A DNA stretch of 64,000 nucleotides, from positions 62,001 to 126,000 of the forward strand of contig DAOUQC010000001.1 of the NCBI GenBank assembly GCA_030625775.1. Direction: 5' to 3'. Numbering within the stretch: the stretch's first letter is position 1; the number at the start of each line of letters is the position of its first letter. Source of the stretch: Verrucomicrobiota bacterium (GTDB lineage: Bacteria > Verrucomicrobiota > Verrucomicrobiia > Verrucomicrobiales > DEV007). A program made the position numbers and the translations under genes. Below the pieces are notes generated by a model. The model worked only from the letters and a program-made list of their open reading frames with translations, did not search any database and was not told the origin of the DNA. Below, one piece after another: positions 28,140-38,432 of the stretch.

Positions 28140-28220
28140 CCATTCAAAAGAGCTAATCACTGATTCCCCTGATGAGAAAAAATCCGTGTAATCCGTGGTT
28201 AAGAAAGAAACTAAGTTAAA

Positions 28221-28934
28221 ATGAGAATTGCAATATTGTTGTGGGTTTTATCGGCTTGTTTTGTGAATGCGAAAGATACAACTGTGATTAATGCCGGGGT
28301 GGGTGGTAACTCGACGCGTAATTTATTAAAGCGGGTGGAGCGGGATGTGCTGGCCAAAAAGCCGGACGTGGTGGTGATGATGGTGGGAACCAATGATGCT
28401 TTAAACTCAGGCAATTCGGTGCCGATCAAGGAGTATGAGAAGAATGTAAAAAGTCTGGTGAAGCAGTTTGCCAAGTCTGGATCGAAGGTGGTGCTGATGA
28501 CGATTCCTCCGTGCATTGACGAGCTGTTATTGAGTCGCCACAAAGCAGAATTTTTTGTCGATCAGAGTCCCACTGACCGCATTGCTGATGTGAATGCGGT
28601 GGTGGAGAAAATCGGTAAGTCAGGCAAGATCCAGGTGGTGGACGTGCATGTTTTGCTCGAGAAAGGAGGCGCGGGTGATGAAAAATCAAGTCTGTTGCGT
28701 AATGTCGCCAACAGTCGATCGAAGGATGGCGTGCATCCGACAAGTGAAGGTTATGATGTGATTGCCCGGGGAGTCTATGAAGCACTCAAAACCGCGAAGT
28801 GGCAGGATGTCGGCACCATCGTGTGTTTTGGTGACAGCATCACCTATGGCTCCAGTATGAAAGGTGCCGGAACGGCAGATGCGGACGCCGATACTTACCC
28901 CGCCAAATTGGCGCGGTTGTTGAATGGGAAATGA
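28221..28934 (+). CDS. Exported SGNH/GDSL hydrolase with circularly permuted block order
   Basis: 237 residues with a signal peptide (hydrophobic run to about residue 17, VNA before KDTT). The catalytic blocks are in the order II-III-V-I: INAGVGGNS with oxyanion Gly (about 24-31), GTND with Asn (56-59), DGVHP with Asp and His (169-173), and at the C-terminus VCFGDSITYG with the nucleophile Ser (about S206), followed by TYPAKLARLLNGK and stop. Normal SGNH proteins begin with GDS and continue from LLNGK-like text into VINAG, so joining the last residue to residue 18 recreates a standard enzyme. The catalytic set is complete, so it should be active. It is fourth in the exported hydrolase run. 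Confidence 0.85.
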   Translation: MRIAILLWVLSACFVNAKDTTVINAGVGGNSTRNLLKRVERDVLAKKPDVVVMMVGTNDALNSGNSVPIKEYEKNVKSLVKQFAKSGSKVVLMTIPPCIDELLLSRHKAEFFVDQSPTDRIADVNAVVEKIGKSGKIQVVDVHVLLEKGGAGDEKSSLLRNVANSRSKDGVHPTSEGYDVIARGVYEALKTAKWQDVGTIVCFGDSITYGSSMKGAGTADADADTYPAKLARLLNGK

Positions 28935-28961
28935 TCTTGATCCGACAGATCAACCGAAATC

Positions 28962-30633
<1,672 letters not shown>

Positions 30634-31014
30634 ATGATCAAATTTTTACATACTCGGATTCGAGTTAGCAATCTTGAAGCAACCATTGCTTTTTATGTCA
30701 AGCTGGGTTTTGAATGCACGCGGCGCACAGACAAGTCACCGGCGGGAAATCAACTGGCCTTCTTGGAATTGGAAGGCAATGAGCATTTCCTCGAGTTGTG
30801 TTATTCGCCTGATTATAAACTGGCGGTGCCGGAGGATTTGATGCATACGGCGGTGGGGGTGGAGGACATCATGAGCTATTGCGACAAGCTTGAAAACGAC
30901 GGCCTTGAAATCTGGCCGGAGGATTGGCGCGAGGCTTTTCCCAGTGGCAAAAAAGACAAGATGGCTTTTGTCACGGATCCGGATGGTTATGAAGTGGAGA
31001 TTCTACAGAAGTGA
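30634..31014 (+). CDS. VOC-family glyoxalase I-like protein
   Basis: 126 residues forming two beta-alpha-beta-beta-beta units. The four metal-ligand positions of glyoxalase I are recognisable: His in KFLHTRIRV, Glu in HFLELCYSP, His in DLMHTAVGV and Glu at the end in YEVEILQK. Glyoxalase I converts the methylglyoxal-thiol hemithioacetal to S-lactoyl thiol; the thiol partner here is unknown. GAGAGGAAAG lies about 14 bases before the ATG. It stands alone between leuB and ald. Confidence 0.85.
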   Translation: MIKFLHTRIRVSNLEATIAFYVKLGFECTRRTDKSPAGNQLAFLELEGNEHFLELCYSPDYKLAVPEDLMHTAVGVEDIMSYCDKLENDGLEIWPEDWREAFPSGKKDKMAFVTDPDGYEVEILQK

Positions 31015-31155
31015 GGAGTTAGAATAGGAGATTTGATCTTCGCAAGTAACTGTGAATACAATGAGGTATTTGGAGCGGCTTTGTATTTGCGAAATTAAGG
31101 TAAGTGTGTTTCGCGAATTCTAACTTCTAGCTCCTCACTTCTACCTCCTAATAAA

Positions 31156-32265
31156 ATGATCGTAGGAATACCTAAAGAAATTAAAAAACAGGAATGCCGG
31201 GTGGGCATGGTGCCGCTCGGGGTAAGGCAACTGGTGCGCCGTGGGGCGGAGGTCCTGGTGGAGTCCGGAGCCGGCCTGGGCTCGGATTATCTGGATAAGG
31301 AATTTGTGGATGCCGGGGCTACTGTTGTATCCACGGCCGCGGAAGTTTTTAAGCGGGCGGACCTGATCGTCAAGGTGAAGGAACCGCAAGCTTCGGAATT
31401 GGCTATGCTGCGGGCAGGGCAGATATTGTTCACTTACCTGCATCTGGCGGCTGATCGTGAGTTGACTGAAAAGCTGATCGCCACCGGGGTGAGCGGGATT
31501 GCCTATGAAACCGTTCAGGTGGGTCACCGTTTACCGCTGCTCGAGCCGATGAGTGAAGTGGCGGGGCGGATGAGTGTGATGGTGGGGGCTTATTTTCTGG
31601 CCAAACACGAAGGGGGGCGGGGGACTTTATTGGGAGGGGTGCCGGGTGTTCTTCCCGGCCGGGTGACAATTATCGGTGGGGGAACCAGTGGAGTGAATGC
31701 GGCAAAGGTAGCGACCGGCATGGGGGCGGAAACGACTATTCTGGAGTTGGATTCCGAGCGCATGATATGGCTGGATACGGCGATGCCACATGCGCGGACT
31801 TTGTATTCGAGTGAAGGGGCTTTGATGGACCTGTTGCCACGTACGGATCTGCTGATTGGCGCGGTTTTGGTGCCAGGAGCCAAAGCTCCCAAATTGGTCA
31901 CCCGCGAGATGTTGCGTGGTATGCGGCAGGGGACAGTGTTGGTGGATATTGCGGTTGATCAGGGTGGCTGTGTGGAAACCACCCGGCCTACGACCCACGA
32001 AAAGCCGATTTTTGAAGAAGAGGGGGTGATTCACTATTGTGTGGCAAATATGCCGGGGGCCTATGCGCGAACTTCGACCCAGGCTTTGACCAATGTGACT
32101 TTACCCTATGTGCAACTGCTGGCGATGGAGGGATTGCAGGGCGCCTGCGCCCAACGTCCGGAATTGCTTGGAGGAATCAATTGCATGGATGGCAAACTGA
32201 CTTGCAGGGAGGTGGGTGAAGCTCACGGAATAGAAACGGTATTGACAGGTATAGAGTTATTTTGA
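31156..32265 (+). CDS. ald: Alanine dehydrogenase
   Basis: 369 residues, standard length. It begins MIVGIPKEIKKQECRVGM with the pyruvate-binding Arg and Lys, contains KVKEPQASEL, the NAD-binding Rossmann glycines in IIGGGTSGVNAAKVATGMGA, VDIAVDQGGCVETTRPTTH and NMPGAYARTSTQALTNVTLPY, the family signature. It reversibly oxidises L-alanine to pyruvate and ammonia with NAD. With glnN it gives the cell two routes for ammonia handling. It precedes a glycosyltransferase gene by 29 bases. Confidence 0.95.
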   Translation: MIVGIPKEIKKQECRVGMVPLGVRQLVRRGAEVLVESGAGLGSDYLDKEFVDAGATVVSTAAEVFKRADLIVKVKEPQASELAMLRAGQILFTYLHLAADRELTEKLIATGVSGIAYETVQVGHRLPLLEPMSEVAGRMSVMVGAYFLAKHEGGRGTLLGGVPGVLPGRVTIIGGGTSGVNAAKVATGMGAETTILELDSERMIWLDTAMPHARTLYSSEGALMDLLPRTDLLIGAVLVPGAKAPKLVTREMLRGMRQGTVLVDIAVDQGGCVETTRPTTHEKPIFEEEGVIHYCVANMPGAYARTSTQALTNVTLPYVQLLAMEGLQGACAQRPELLGGINCMDGKLTCREVGEAHGIETVLTGIELF

Positions 32266-32294
32266 TTAAATGACTGGAAAATGAGGAGATAAAA

Positions 32295-33509
32295 ATGGAG
32301 TGGGTATTTTGGGGCAGTTTGGTTCTGATTATATACAGCTATGTGGGTTATCCCTTGTTGCTAGCGATTCTATCTTTTTTTTATAAGTTGTTATTGGGCA
32401 GCTCGCGCGCATCAAAGAAGGCGCCGGACAAACCATCTGTCTCGATAGTCCTGGTGGCTCACAATGAAGAGGAGCGGGTGCTTGAGCGTATCGAGAATCT
32501 GTTGCAAGCTGATTACGGGAAGGTGGAAGAGGTGCTGGTGATTTGTGATCGCGGCAATGACAATACCGGTCCGGTGGTAGCTTCGGCGGTAGGAGCCGAT
32601 GAAGCCGGTGGAATCGGCCAGTGGGTGAGGGTGGTCGAGTTGGAGCGGGGGAAAGATGGTCGGGCGGCGGGATTGAATCAGGCGGTGGCTATCGCCAAAG
32701 GGGATGTAGTGGTTTTTGCTGATATCGGCCAGCGTTTTGCGAGTGATACGGTTTCCCAGTTAGTGGCACCTTTTAAAAATAAAAGGGTCGGGGCCGTTAC
32801 AGGATGGCTCGAAGTAGCTGAGGTAGAGGGCGGGTCGACCAGGGTGCCTGATGTTTACAGGGAGTTGGAGAAAATGATCCAGGAAAAAGAATCTGATTTT
32901 GCATCGACCATTGCCTGCAACCGAGCCGTTTATGCGGTGCGGGGTGATGCTTATAAAGCGATCGACGAAGATACCATTGCAGATGATTTGGTGGTTCCGA
33001 TGAAAATTGCCCTGGGTGGCTATCGAGTGTTGTTTGCACCTGCTGCCTTAGCTTACGACCTGCGAGCAGCGGGCAGGAGGTCGGACTTATCAAAAATCAA
33101 AGACAAAGCACCGCTGTTGGCTGGCCATTGGCAGGCAATGTTTCGTTATCCCGGCTGGTTGTTTCCCTGGGGTAACCGCTTGGCCTGGCAGCTGTTTTCA
33201 CACAGCTACCTGCGTTTGCTCAATCCTATGCTGCTGCTTGTCCTCTTGCTGAGTAACCTTGTCTTGCTCAGCACTTCCTGGATATTCTGGCTCAGTTTTT
33301 TTGGGCAAGTGGTTTGTTATGGTCTGGGGGTAGCGGGTTTGTTCAGGGTTTCGTTTCCCTGGAACTTTGCTTCCCTGCTGTCGAGAATAGCCGGGGGTTT
33401 TCTTGTCCAGCAGGCTTTGAATGCCTGGGCATTCATTTATTGGTTGCGGGGGCAGATCACAAAATTGAGGAACCCAAATTCGGAGCCTCGAATGACGAAG
33501 TTGAGATGA
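32295..33509 (+). CDS. Membrane glycosyltransferase family 2
   Basis: 404 residues. An N-terminal membrane helix (about 3-30), a cytoplasmic GT-A domain (PSVSIVLVAHNEEERVLERI with the nucleotide-binding start; VVVFADIGQRF where DxD-type residues would lie, here D-I-G; DLVVPMKIALGGYRVLFAP) and three C-terminal membrane helices (about 300-395) match processive or polyprenyl-type GT2 enzymes such as those making exopolysaccharide. The acceptor is unknown. There is no polysaccharide cluster nearby. Confidence 0.8.
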   Translation: MEWVFWGSLVLIIYSYVGYPLLLAILSFFYKLLLGSSRASKKAPDKPSVSIVLVAHNEEERVLERIENLLQADYGKVEEVLVICDRGNDNTGPVVASAVGADEAGGIGQWVRVVELERGKDGRAAGLNQAVAIAKGDVVVFADIGQRFASDTVSQLVAPFKNKRVGAVTGWLEVAEVEGGSTRVPDVYRELEKMIQEKESDFASTIACNRAVYAVRGDAYKAIDEDTIADDLVVPMKIALGGYRVLFAPAALAYDLRAAGRRSDLSKIKDKAPLLAGHWQAMFRYPGWLFPWGNRLAWQLFSHSYLRLLNPMLLLVLLLSNLVLLSTSWIFWLSFFGQVVCYGLGVAGLFRVSFPWNFASLLSRIAGGFLVQQALNAWAFIYWLRGQITKLRNPNSEPRMTKLR

Positions 33510-33628
33510 TTTTTTCCAGGTTTCAGCGCAGGTTCGTAGTAGCTGTTTTTTGCCGGCTGTTAGACCGTTTAGGGGTAAGTATTTTCACTTTCTTGAATTT
33601 TAAGTGCACTTTATTTTGAAGGGAGTCT

Positions 33629-33666
33629 AGCAAAAGGGCCCTCTTATGGGGGTTGCTGGCTTTTTT
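33629..33666 (+). terminator. Probable terminator downstream of the glycosyltransferase gene
   Basis: AGCAA (33629-33633) pairs with TTGCT (33653-33657) around an inner CCC/GGG pairing, followed by GGC and six T (33661-33666). It lies 120 bases after the glycosyltransferase stop and separates that unit from the nrd control region. Confidence 0.5.
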
Positions 33667-33707
33667 CGAAAAAAAGTTTAACAAAACTACACTTTTTTCT
33701 TGTCGAC

Positions 33708-33755
33708 CCACTAGATGTTGGGTTACAAACTGTGCCGAGCACCCATATATGGTAG
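33708..33755 (+). promoter_or_regulatory. Tandem NrdR-like boxes upstream of nrdB
   Basis: Two 16-base partial palindromes resemble the NrdR box ACACWATATATWGTGT. Box 1, CCACTAGATGTTGGGT (33708-33723), matches at about 12 of 16 positions. Box 2, CACCCATATATGGTAG (33740-33755), has the ATATAT core. Their centres are 32 bases apart, which is the helical phasing expected of paired NrdR boxes. No nrdR gene is present in the window. A possible -35 TTGACA lies at 33767-33772 with TGTAGT 16 bases later. Confidence 0.6.
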
Positions 33756-33766
33756 TTTGGGTAAAA

Positions 33767-33794
33767 TTGACAAAAAGAGCGAATGTTCTGTAGT
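33767..33794 (+). promoter_or_regulatory. Possible sigma-70-type promoter for nrdBA
   Basis: TTGACA at 33767-33772 and TGTAGT at 33789-33794 are separated by 16 bases. The -10 match is weak. It starts 11 bases after the second NrdR-like box and leaves a leader of roughly 130 bases, AT-rich, before nrdB. Other promoters in the AT-rich leader are possible. Confidence 0.35.
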
Positions 33795-33931
33795 CAGTCT
33801 CAAAAATGTAATTATTAGATGTTTTAGGCAGTATTAGATTCTGGAAATTAACAATTTTTTTGGAAATAATTGCTAGCCTAAAAAATATCGATAAATCAAC
33901 TTAAAGTTAAGTTTTAAATCAGCACTTTCTC

Positions 33932-35014
33932 ATGGAAAAGACGTTTACAATTGGTGACCGCAGTTTTGTATTGGATCAAAGCAAGGCGGAGGAGGCTTTT
34001 GCGGCCAAGCAGGTGATTAACGGGCGCCAGACGATGACCTTCAATTTGCTGCCGTTGAAGTATCAGTGGGCTTATGATTTGTATGGTACGATGAAGGCCA
34101 ATCACTGGGAGCCTGAGGATATTCCAATGCAGAAGGATATCGAGCAGTGGCAGTCTGATGAGTTGAGTGATGCCGAGCGATGGATTATCCGTATGGGGAT
34201 CGGTTATTTTTCGGCGGCAGAGGGGATTGTTGGTGACAATATTTTACATGTAGTTCGTGAATTGGTAACTGCTTCCGAGCTGAAATTGGTGCTTGGGCGG
34301 CATGCGCATGAGGAGAACATTCATGCGGACAGCTTGCTATATATGATCAGCAGTCTGGGAATCAATCCGCATGAATGCGAGGCGATGTTCGAACAGATCG
34401 AGACGATCCGGCGGAAAAATGAGTTTGTGACCCGCACATCCCATACTCTGAGGAGAGACCTGGACATGAAGGATCCGGATAACATCCGCTTGCTGGCGAA
34501 GAATATTTTTGTGTTTGGCCAGTGCATGGAGGGCACACAATTTTATGGTCTGTTCGGAATGATTTTGAGTCTTTACCGGCAAAATAAGTTTCCAGGAATT
34601 GGTCAGATGTTTCGTTACACCTTGCGCGATGAATCCAACCACATCGAGTTGTTGAGAAATTTGCTGATGGATCTGATTGGTGAAAACAAGGAGATCTGGA
34701 CCGAGGATTTTAAACGGGAGCTGACCAATTTGATGATCGAAGCGGTGAATTTGGAAAAAGATTTCATCAACGATTGCCTGCCCGTCAGCTCGGTGGGTCT
34801 GAACGCTGAGGAGTTTTGCCAGTATATCGATTTCAATGCGGACCGGCGTCTCGAGGGGGTCGGGCTTAAAGCATTGAATCCTGGTGTGAAAAACCCGTTC
34901 CCATGGTTATCTGAAACCATGGATCTCAAGAAAGAAGCCAATTTTTTCGAACAACGTGTCACTGAGTATCAGAAATCATCTGCCCTCGGTATGGTTGATG
35001 ATGATGAACTCTAA
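33932..35014 (+). CDS. nrdB: Class I ribonucleotide reductase radical-generating subunit, tyrosine-less type
   Basis: 360 residues. The dimetal ligands are all identifiable: E97 in SAAEGIVG, E128 and H131 in HEENIHAD, E200 in GQCMEGTQFYG, and E234 and H237 in RDESNHIE. The radical tyrosine of Escherichia coli NrdB lies four residues after the first His ligand; here that position is L135, with the next Tyr at 137. The first ligand is Glu instead of Asp. Both traits fit metal-based-oxidant R2 proteins such as chlamydial class Ic (Mn/Fe) or class Id (Mn/Mn), which carry no tyrosyl radical. It supplies the oxidant to NrdA, encoded 93 bases downstream. Confidence 0.93.
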   Translation: MEKTFTIGDRSFVLDQSKAEEAFAAKQVINGRQTMTFNLLPLKYQWAYDLYGTMKANHWEPEDIPMQKDIEQWQSDELSDAERWIIRMGIGYFSAAEGIVGDNILHVVRELVTASELKLVLGRHAHEENIHADSLLYMISSLGINPHECEAMFEQIETIRRKNEFVTRTSHTLRRDLDMKDPDNIRLLAKNIFVFGQCMEGTQFYGLFGMILSLYRQNKFPGIGQMFRYTLRDESNHIELLRNLLMDLIGENKEIWTEDFKRELTNLMIEAVNLEKDFINDCLPVSSVGLNAEEFCQYIDFNADRRLEGVGLKALNPGVKNPFPWLSETMDLKKEANFFEQRVTEYQKSSALGMVDDDEL

Positions 35015-35107
35015 GATTGATCATCTGTATAGCCCGCAGAACCACTAGTATTTTTATTCAAACCTTCCCTTTTTAATTGCCCGACTCGTATAACCCTAAT
35101 TTACATC

Positions 35108-38100
35108 ATGATTACCCGGAATTTTGTAGAAGAAGATCTTGAGCTGCAGCGTTACGCTGCGACTCCAAAAGAAAATAAACCTCGTTTTGAGTGGGGTGAA
35201 GTTGCGGGGGATTTGGATGATGAATCAGCCAGGCGTCTACAGGTCAGAGTCGGTGGCCAGACGCGGGATTTTGATATTACAGAGATTGCGGAAACGGTGG
35301 GCAATGCGCTGACGGATCTGGCGCTGTCCCGTAATGAGGAAAATATTTTCAGTGATGAAAACAGGCAGTTGGTGGCGGGTATCGCAAAATCCGTGGCTCG
35401 GGACCTGGTACAAAGTGTGGAGGGTAAAGACGGGGATCATACGACGAGTGCGGAGGAAATGATGGAGATTATCGAGCGGGCCTTGATCCGTCAGAACGCC
35501 CATGATGTGGCTAAGAGTCTGGTGATTCGTCGCAAGAGCAAGCCCGGTCATGTCGAGACGGATGGTGGTTTGAGCGTTACGGGTGGTGTTGCCAGTGATC
35601 AACGGGGTAAGGTGAAGACACGGGTGATCCGGCGCAGTGGAGAAGTGGTGGCCTGGAATCACAACAAGATCGAGATTGCAGTGCGCAGTGCTTTTCTGTC
35701 GCTGCACATGGATTCCGGAGCGGCGACCGAGGTTGCCAATGCACTGACGGCGCAGATTCAGAAGAGTGGGCAGGAATACATTCACATTGAAGATCTGCAG
35801 GACCGTGTGCAGGAGGCTTTGATGAAGTTGGGCCATTACAAAGTGGCGGAAGCTTTCATTCTTTATCGGGCGCATCGTTTTGCACAGCGTTTGCAGGATG
35901 AGCAGGAAATCTCATCCCAGGAGATCGACGATGAAGCCCAGGATTCGATGATTCTGGTCAAGAACCCGGATGGGGAGACTTTTTTGTGGGACGGTGCCGA
36001 TCTTAAAAAACGGATCGACTTCGGTATGATGGGGCTTGATTTGTGCTTGAGTGCGGAAGAGATCGATCACGAATTGCGGCGCGCTTTGTTTCCAGAGATG
36101 ACAACCGAGGATCTGCAGAAAACGGTGGTCTTGAATGCAAAAAGCCTGATCGAGAAAGATGCCGATTTTGCCAAATTTGCCGGGCGAATTTTGCTAAGCT
36201 ACATTTACGAAGAAGTTCTGGGTTGGGACATTATCAAGGACGGGGTTGAAAAGTTGCCCCTGTTTCATCGCCGGGCTTTCAAAGCGAATCTGGCTCGGGG
36301 GATCCAGATCGAACGATTGAATGAGCGTTTGACTCATTACAATCTGGATAAATTGTCGGCAGCGATTGATCCGGCTGCGGACATGGATTTTGATTATCTG
36401 GGTATCCAAACCCTGTATGACCGTTATCTGGTGGTCGATAAAACAGGGGACAAACATCGTAGAATCGAGACTCCACAGCTTTTCTGGATGCGGGTTTCGA
36501 TGGGGCTTTTTATCGCAGAGGAGGAGAATGCCGAGGACAAGATCATTGATCTTTACAACCTGTATCGAAGCCGTCGTTTTTGCTCGTCCACACCGACTTT
36601 GTTTAATTCAGGCACCCTGCATTCGCAATTATCTTCCTGCTATCTTTACAAGGTGGAAGACAGCATCGAGTCGATTATGCAGCGTGGCATTTCGGAAAAT
36701 GCCTACCTGTCCAAATGGGCCGGGGGATTAGGTGGAAGCTGGACTGCTGTGCGAGGGACGGGTGGTTACATCAAGGGAACTAACGGTGAAAGCCAGGGAG
36801 TGATACCTTTCCTGAAACTGCACAACGACCAGTTGGTGGCAGTGAACCAGGGCGGCAAGCGCCGCGGTTCAGGTTGCGCCTACCTGGAGACCTGGCATAA
36901 CGATATCGAAGACTTTTTGGAGTTGCGCAAGAATACTGGTGACGAACGCCGCCGGACGCACGACATGAACACTGCGAACTGGATTCCAGATTTATTCATG
37001 AAGCGTCTTGAGAAGCGTGCCAACTGGACTTTGTTCCGGGCCAACGAAACACCAGATTTGCATGAGCTCTATGGAGCGGCTTTCGAAACGCGCTATGCGG
37101 AGTACGAAGAAAAAGCGCAAAAGGGTGAGATTTTTGGCAGGGAGATACCAGCGGTGGATCTGTGGAAAAAAATGCTTAAAATGCTTTTTGAAACGGGTCA
37201 TCCATGGATCACATTCAAGGATCCGTGTAATGTGCGCAGTCCCCAGGATCATACAGGAATCATCCACAGTTCGAATTTGTGCACCGAGATTACCTTGAAT
37301 ACCAGTGATGAAGAGACGGCGGTTTGCAATCTTGGATCTGTGGTGCTCGATTCCCATCTTGATGATGAGGGGAATCTCGACCATGACAAGCTGCGTGAAA
37401 CGGTGCGTATCGCCGTTCGTGCTCTGGATAATGTGATTGGGATTAATTTTTATCCCACCGAAGCGGCGCGCACAGCCAATAGTCGTCACCGTCCGATTGG
37501 GCTGGGCGTGATGGGTGTGCAGAATGCTCTTTACCAACGCAATACGGCTTTCTCATCTCAGGAGGCGGTTGATTTCAACGATGAGTTCATGGAAGCGATT
37601 GCTTATTATGCTTATGAAGCATCCTCTGATCTGGCTGGAGAGCGTGGCAGTTATTCCACCTTTGAAGGTTCGAAATGGCAGCGGGGCTTGATGCCGCTAG
37701 ATACGCTTGCTATGCTGGAAGAGGAACGCGGAGAAGCGATCGAAGTTCCGCGTGACAGCAAGATGGACTGGGATGCTTTGCGGGAAAAAATCACCACGCA
37801 GGGGATGCGCAACAGCAATGTGCTGGCCATTGCTCCAACGGCAACCATTTCCAATATCATGGGAAGTACGCCTTGTATTGAGCCGACCTTTAAGAACCTG
37901 TTTGCGAAAGGCAACCTGTCCGGTGACTTCATCGTCCTGAACCAATACTTGGTTCGCGATTTGAAGAAGCTGGGCCTGTGGGGTGAGGAAATGGTTGAGC
38001 GCTTGAAGTATTACGATGGCGAGCTCGCTGACATCGATGAGATTCCAGCTGATCTGAAGAAAAAATACGCGACGGCTTTTTCGATTGAATACTCTTGGTT

Positions 38101-38398
38101 CATCGATGCGGCTGCTCGGCGTCAAAAATGGATTGATCAATCACAGTCGGTCAATTTGTTCCTGAGCACACCGGATCTCAAAGCCTTGTCGCATATGTAT
38201 CGTGCGGCTTGGCATCAGGGTTTGAAAACGACTTATTATTTGCGCACCTTGCAGGCATCGAATATCGAAAAGGCTACGACTAAATTCGAAAAAGATGTGA
38301 GGGGTGTGATGGGTGGTAAGGAGTATAGCGAGGAAGAAAAAATGGCCTGTAGTATTGAAGCCATGCGCAATGGTGAGGACTGTGAGGCCTGTCAGTAG
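35108..38398 (+). CDS. nrdA: Class I ribonucleotide reductase catalytic subunit with multiple ATP cones
   Basis: 1096 residues, about 300 longer than Escherichia coli NrdA because of N-terminal extension. That region contains repeated ATP-cone-type segments: about 40-155 (RVGGQTRDFDITEIAETVGNAL), about 175-265 (KTRVIRRSGEVVAWNHNKIEIAV) and probably a third, about 278-370 (MILVKNPDGETFLWDGADLKKRI). Chlamydial NrdA has three cones. The catalytic core includes SSCYLYKVEDSIES, the radical-site motif NLCTEITLNTSDEETAVCNLGSV, and the C-terminal redox pair CEACQ. It reduces ribonucleoside diphosphates with dATP/ATP allosteric control. Confidence 0.95.
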   Translation: MITRNFVEEDLELQRYAATPKENKPRFEWGEVAGDLDDESARRLQVRVGGQTRDFDITEIAETVGNALTDLALSRNEENIFSDENRQLVAGIAKSVARDLVQSVEGKDGDHTTSAEEMMEIIERALIRQNAHDVAKSLVIRRKSKPGHVETDGGLSVTGGVASDQRGKVKTRVIRRSGEVVAWNHNKIEIAVRSAFLSLHMDSGAATEVANALTAQIQKSGQEYIHIEDLQDRVQEALMKLGHYKVAEAFILYRAHRFAQRLQDEQEISSQEIDDEAQDSMILVKNPDGETFLWDGADLKKRIDFGMMGLDLCLSAEEIDHELRRALFPEMTTEDLQKTVVLNAKSLIEKDADFAKFAGRILLSYIYEEVLGWDIIKDGVEKLPLFHRRAFKANLARGIQIERLNERLTHYNLDKLSAAIDPAADMDFDYLGIQTLYDRYLVVDKTGDKHRRIETPQLFWMRVSMGLFIAEEENAEDKIIDLYNLYRSRRFCSSTPTLFNSGTLHSQLSSCYLYKVEDSIESIMQRGISENAYLSKWAGGLGGSWTAVRGTGGYIKGTNGESQGVIPFLKLHNDQLVAVNQGGKRRGSGCAYLETWHNDIEDFLELRKNTGDERRRTHDMNTANWIPDLFMKRLEKRANWTLFRANETPDLHELYGAAFETRYAEYEEKAQKGEIFGREIPAVDLWKKMLKMLFETGHPWITFKDPCNVRSPQDHTGIIHSSNLCTEITLNTSDEETAVCNLGSVVLDSHLDDEGNLDHDKLRETVRIAVRALDNVIGINFYPTEAARTANSRHRPIGLGVMGVQNALYQRNTAFSSQEAVDFNDEFMEAIAYYAYEASSDLAGERGSYSTFEGSKWQRGLMPLDTLAMLEEERGEAIEVPRDSKMDWDALREKITTQGMRNSNVLAIAPTATISNIMGSTPCIEPTFKNLFAKGNLSGDFIVLNQYLVRDLKKLGLWGEEMVERLKYYDGELADIDEIPADLKKKYATAFSIEYSWFIDAAARRQKWIDQSQSVNLFLSTPDLKALSHMYRAAWHQGLKTTYYLRTLQASNIEKATTKFEKDVRGVMGGKEYSEEEKMACSIEAMRNGEDCEACQ

Positions 38399-38432
38399 GC
38401 GTGCTTACAACGCGCACCAGCCATTTTGTTCC

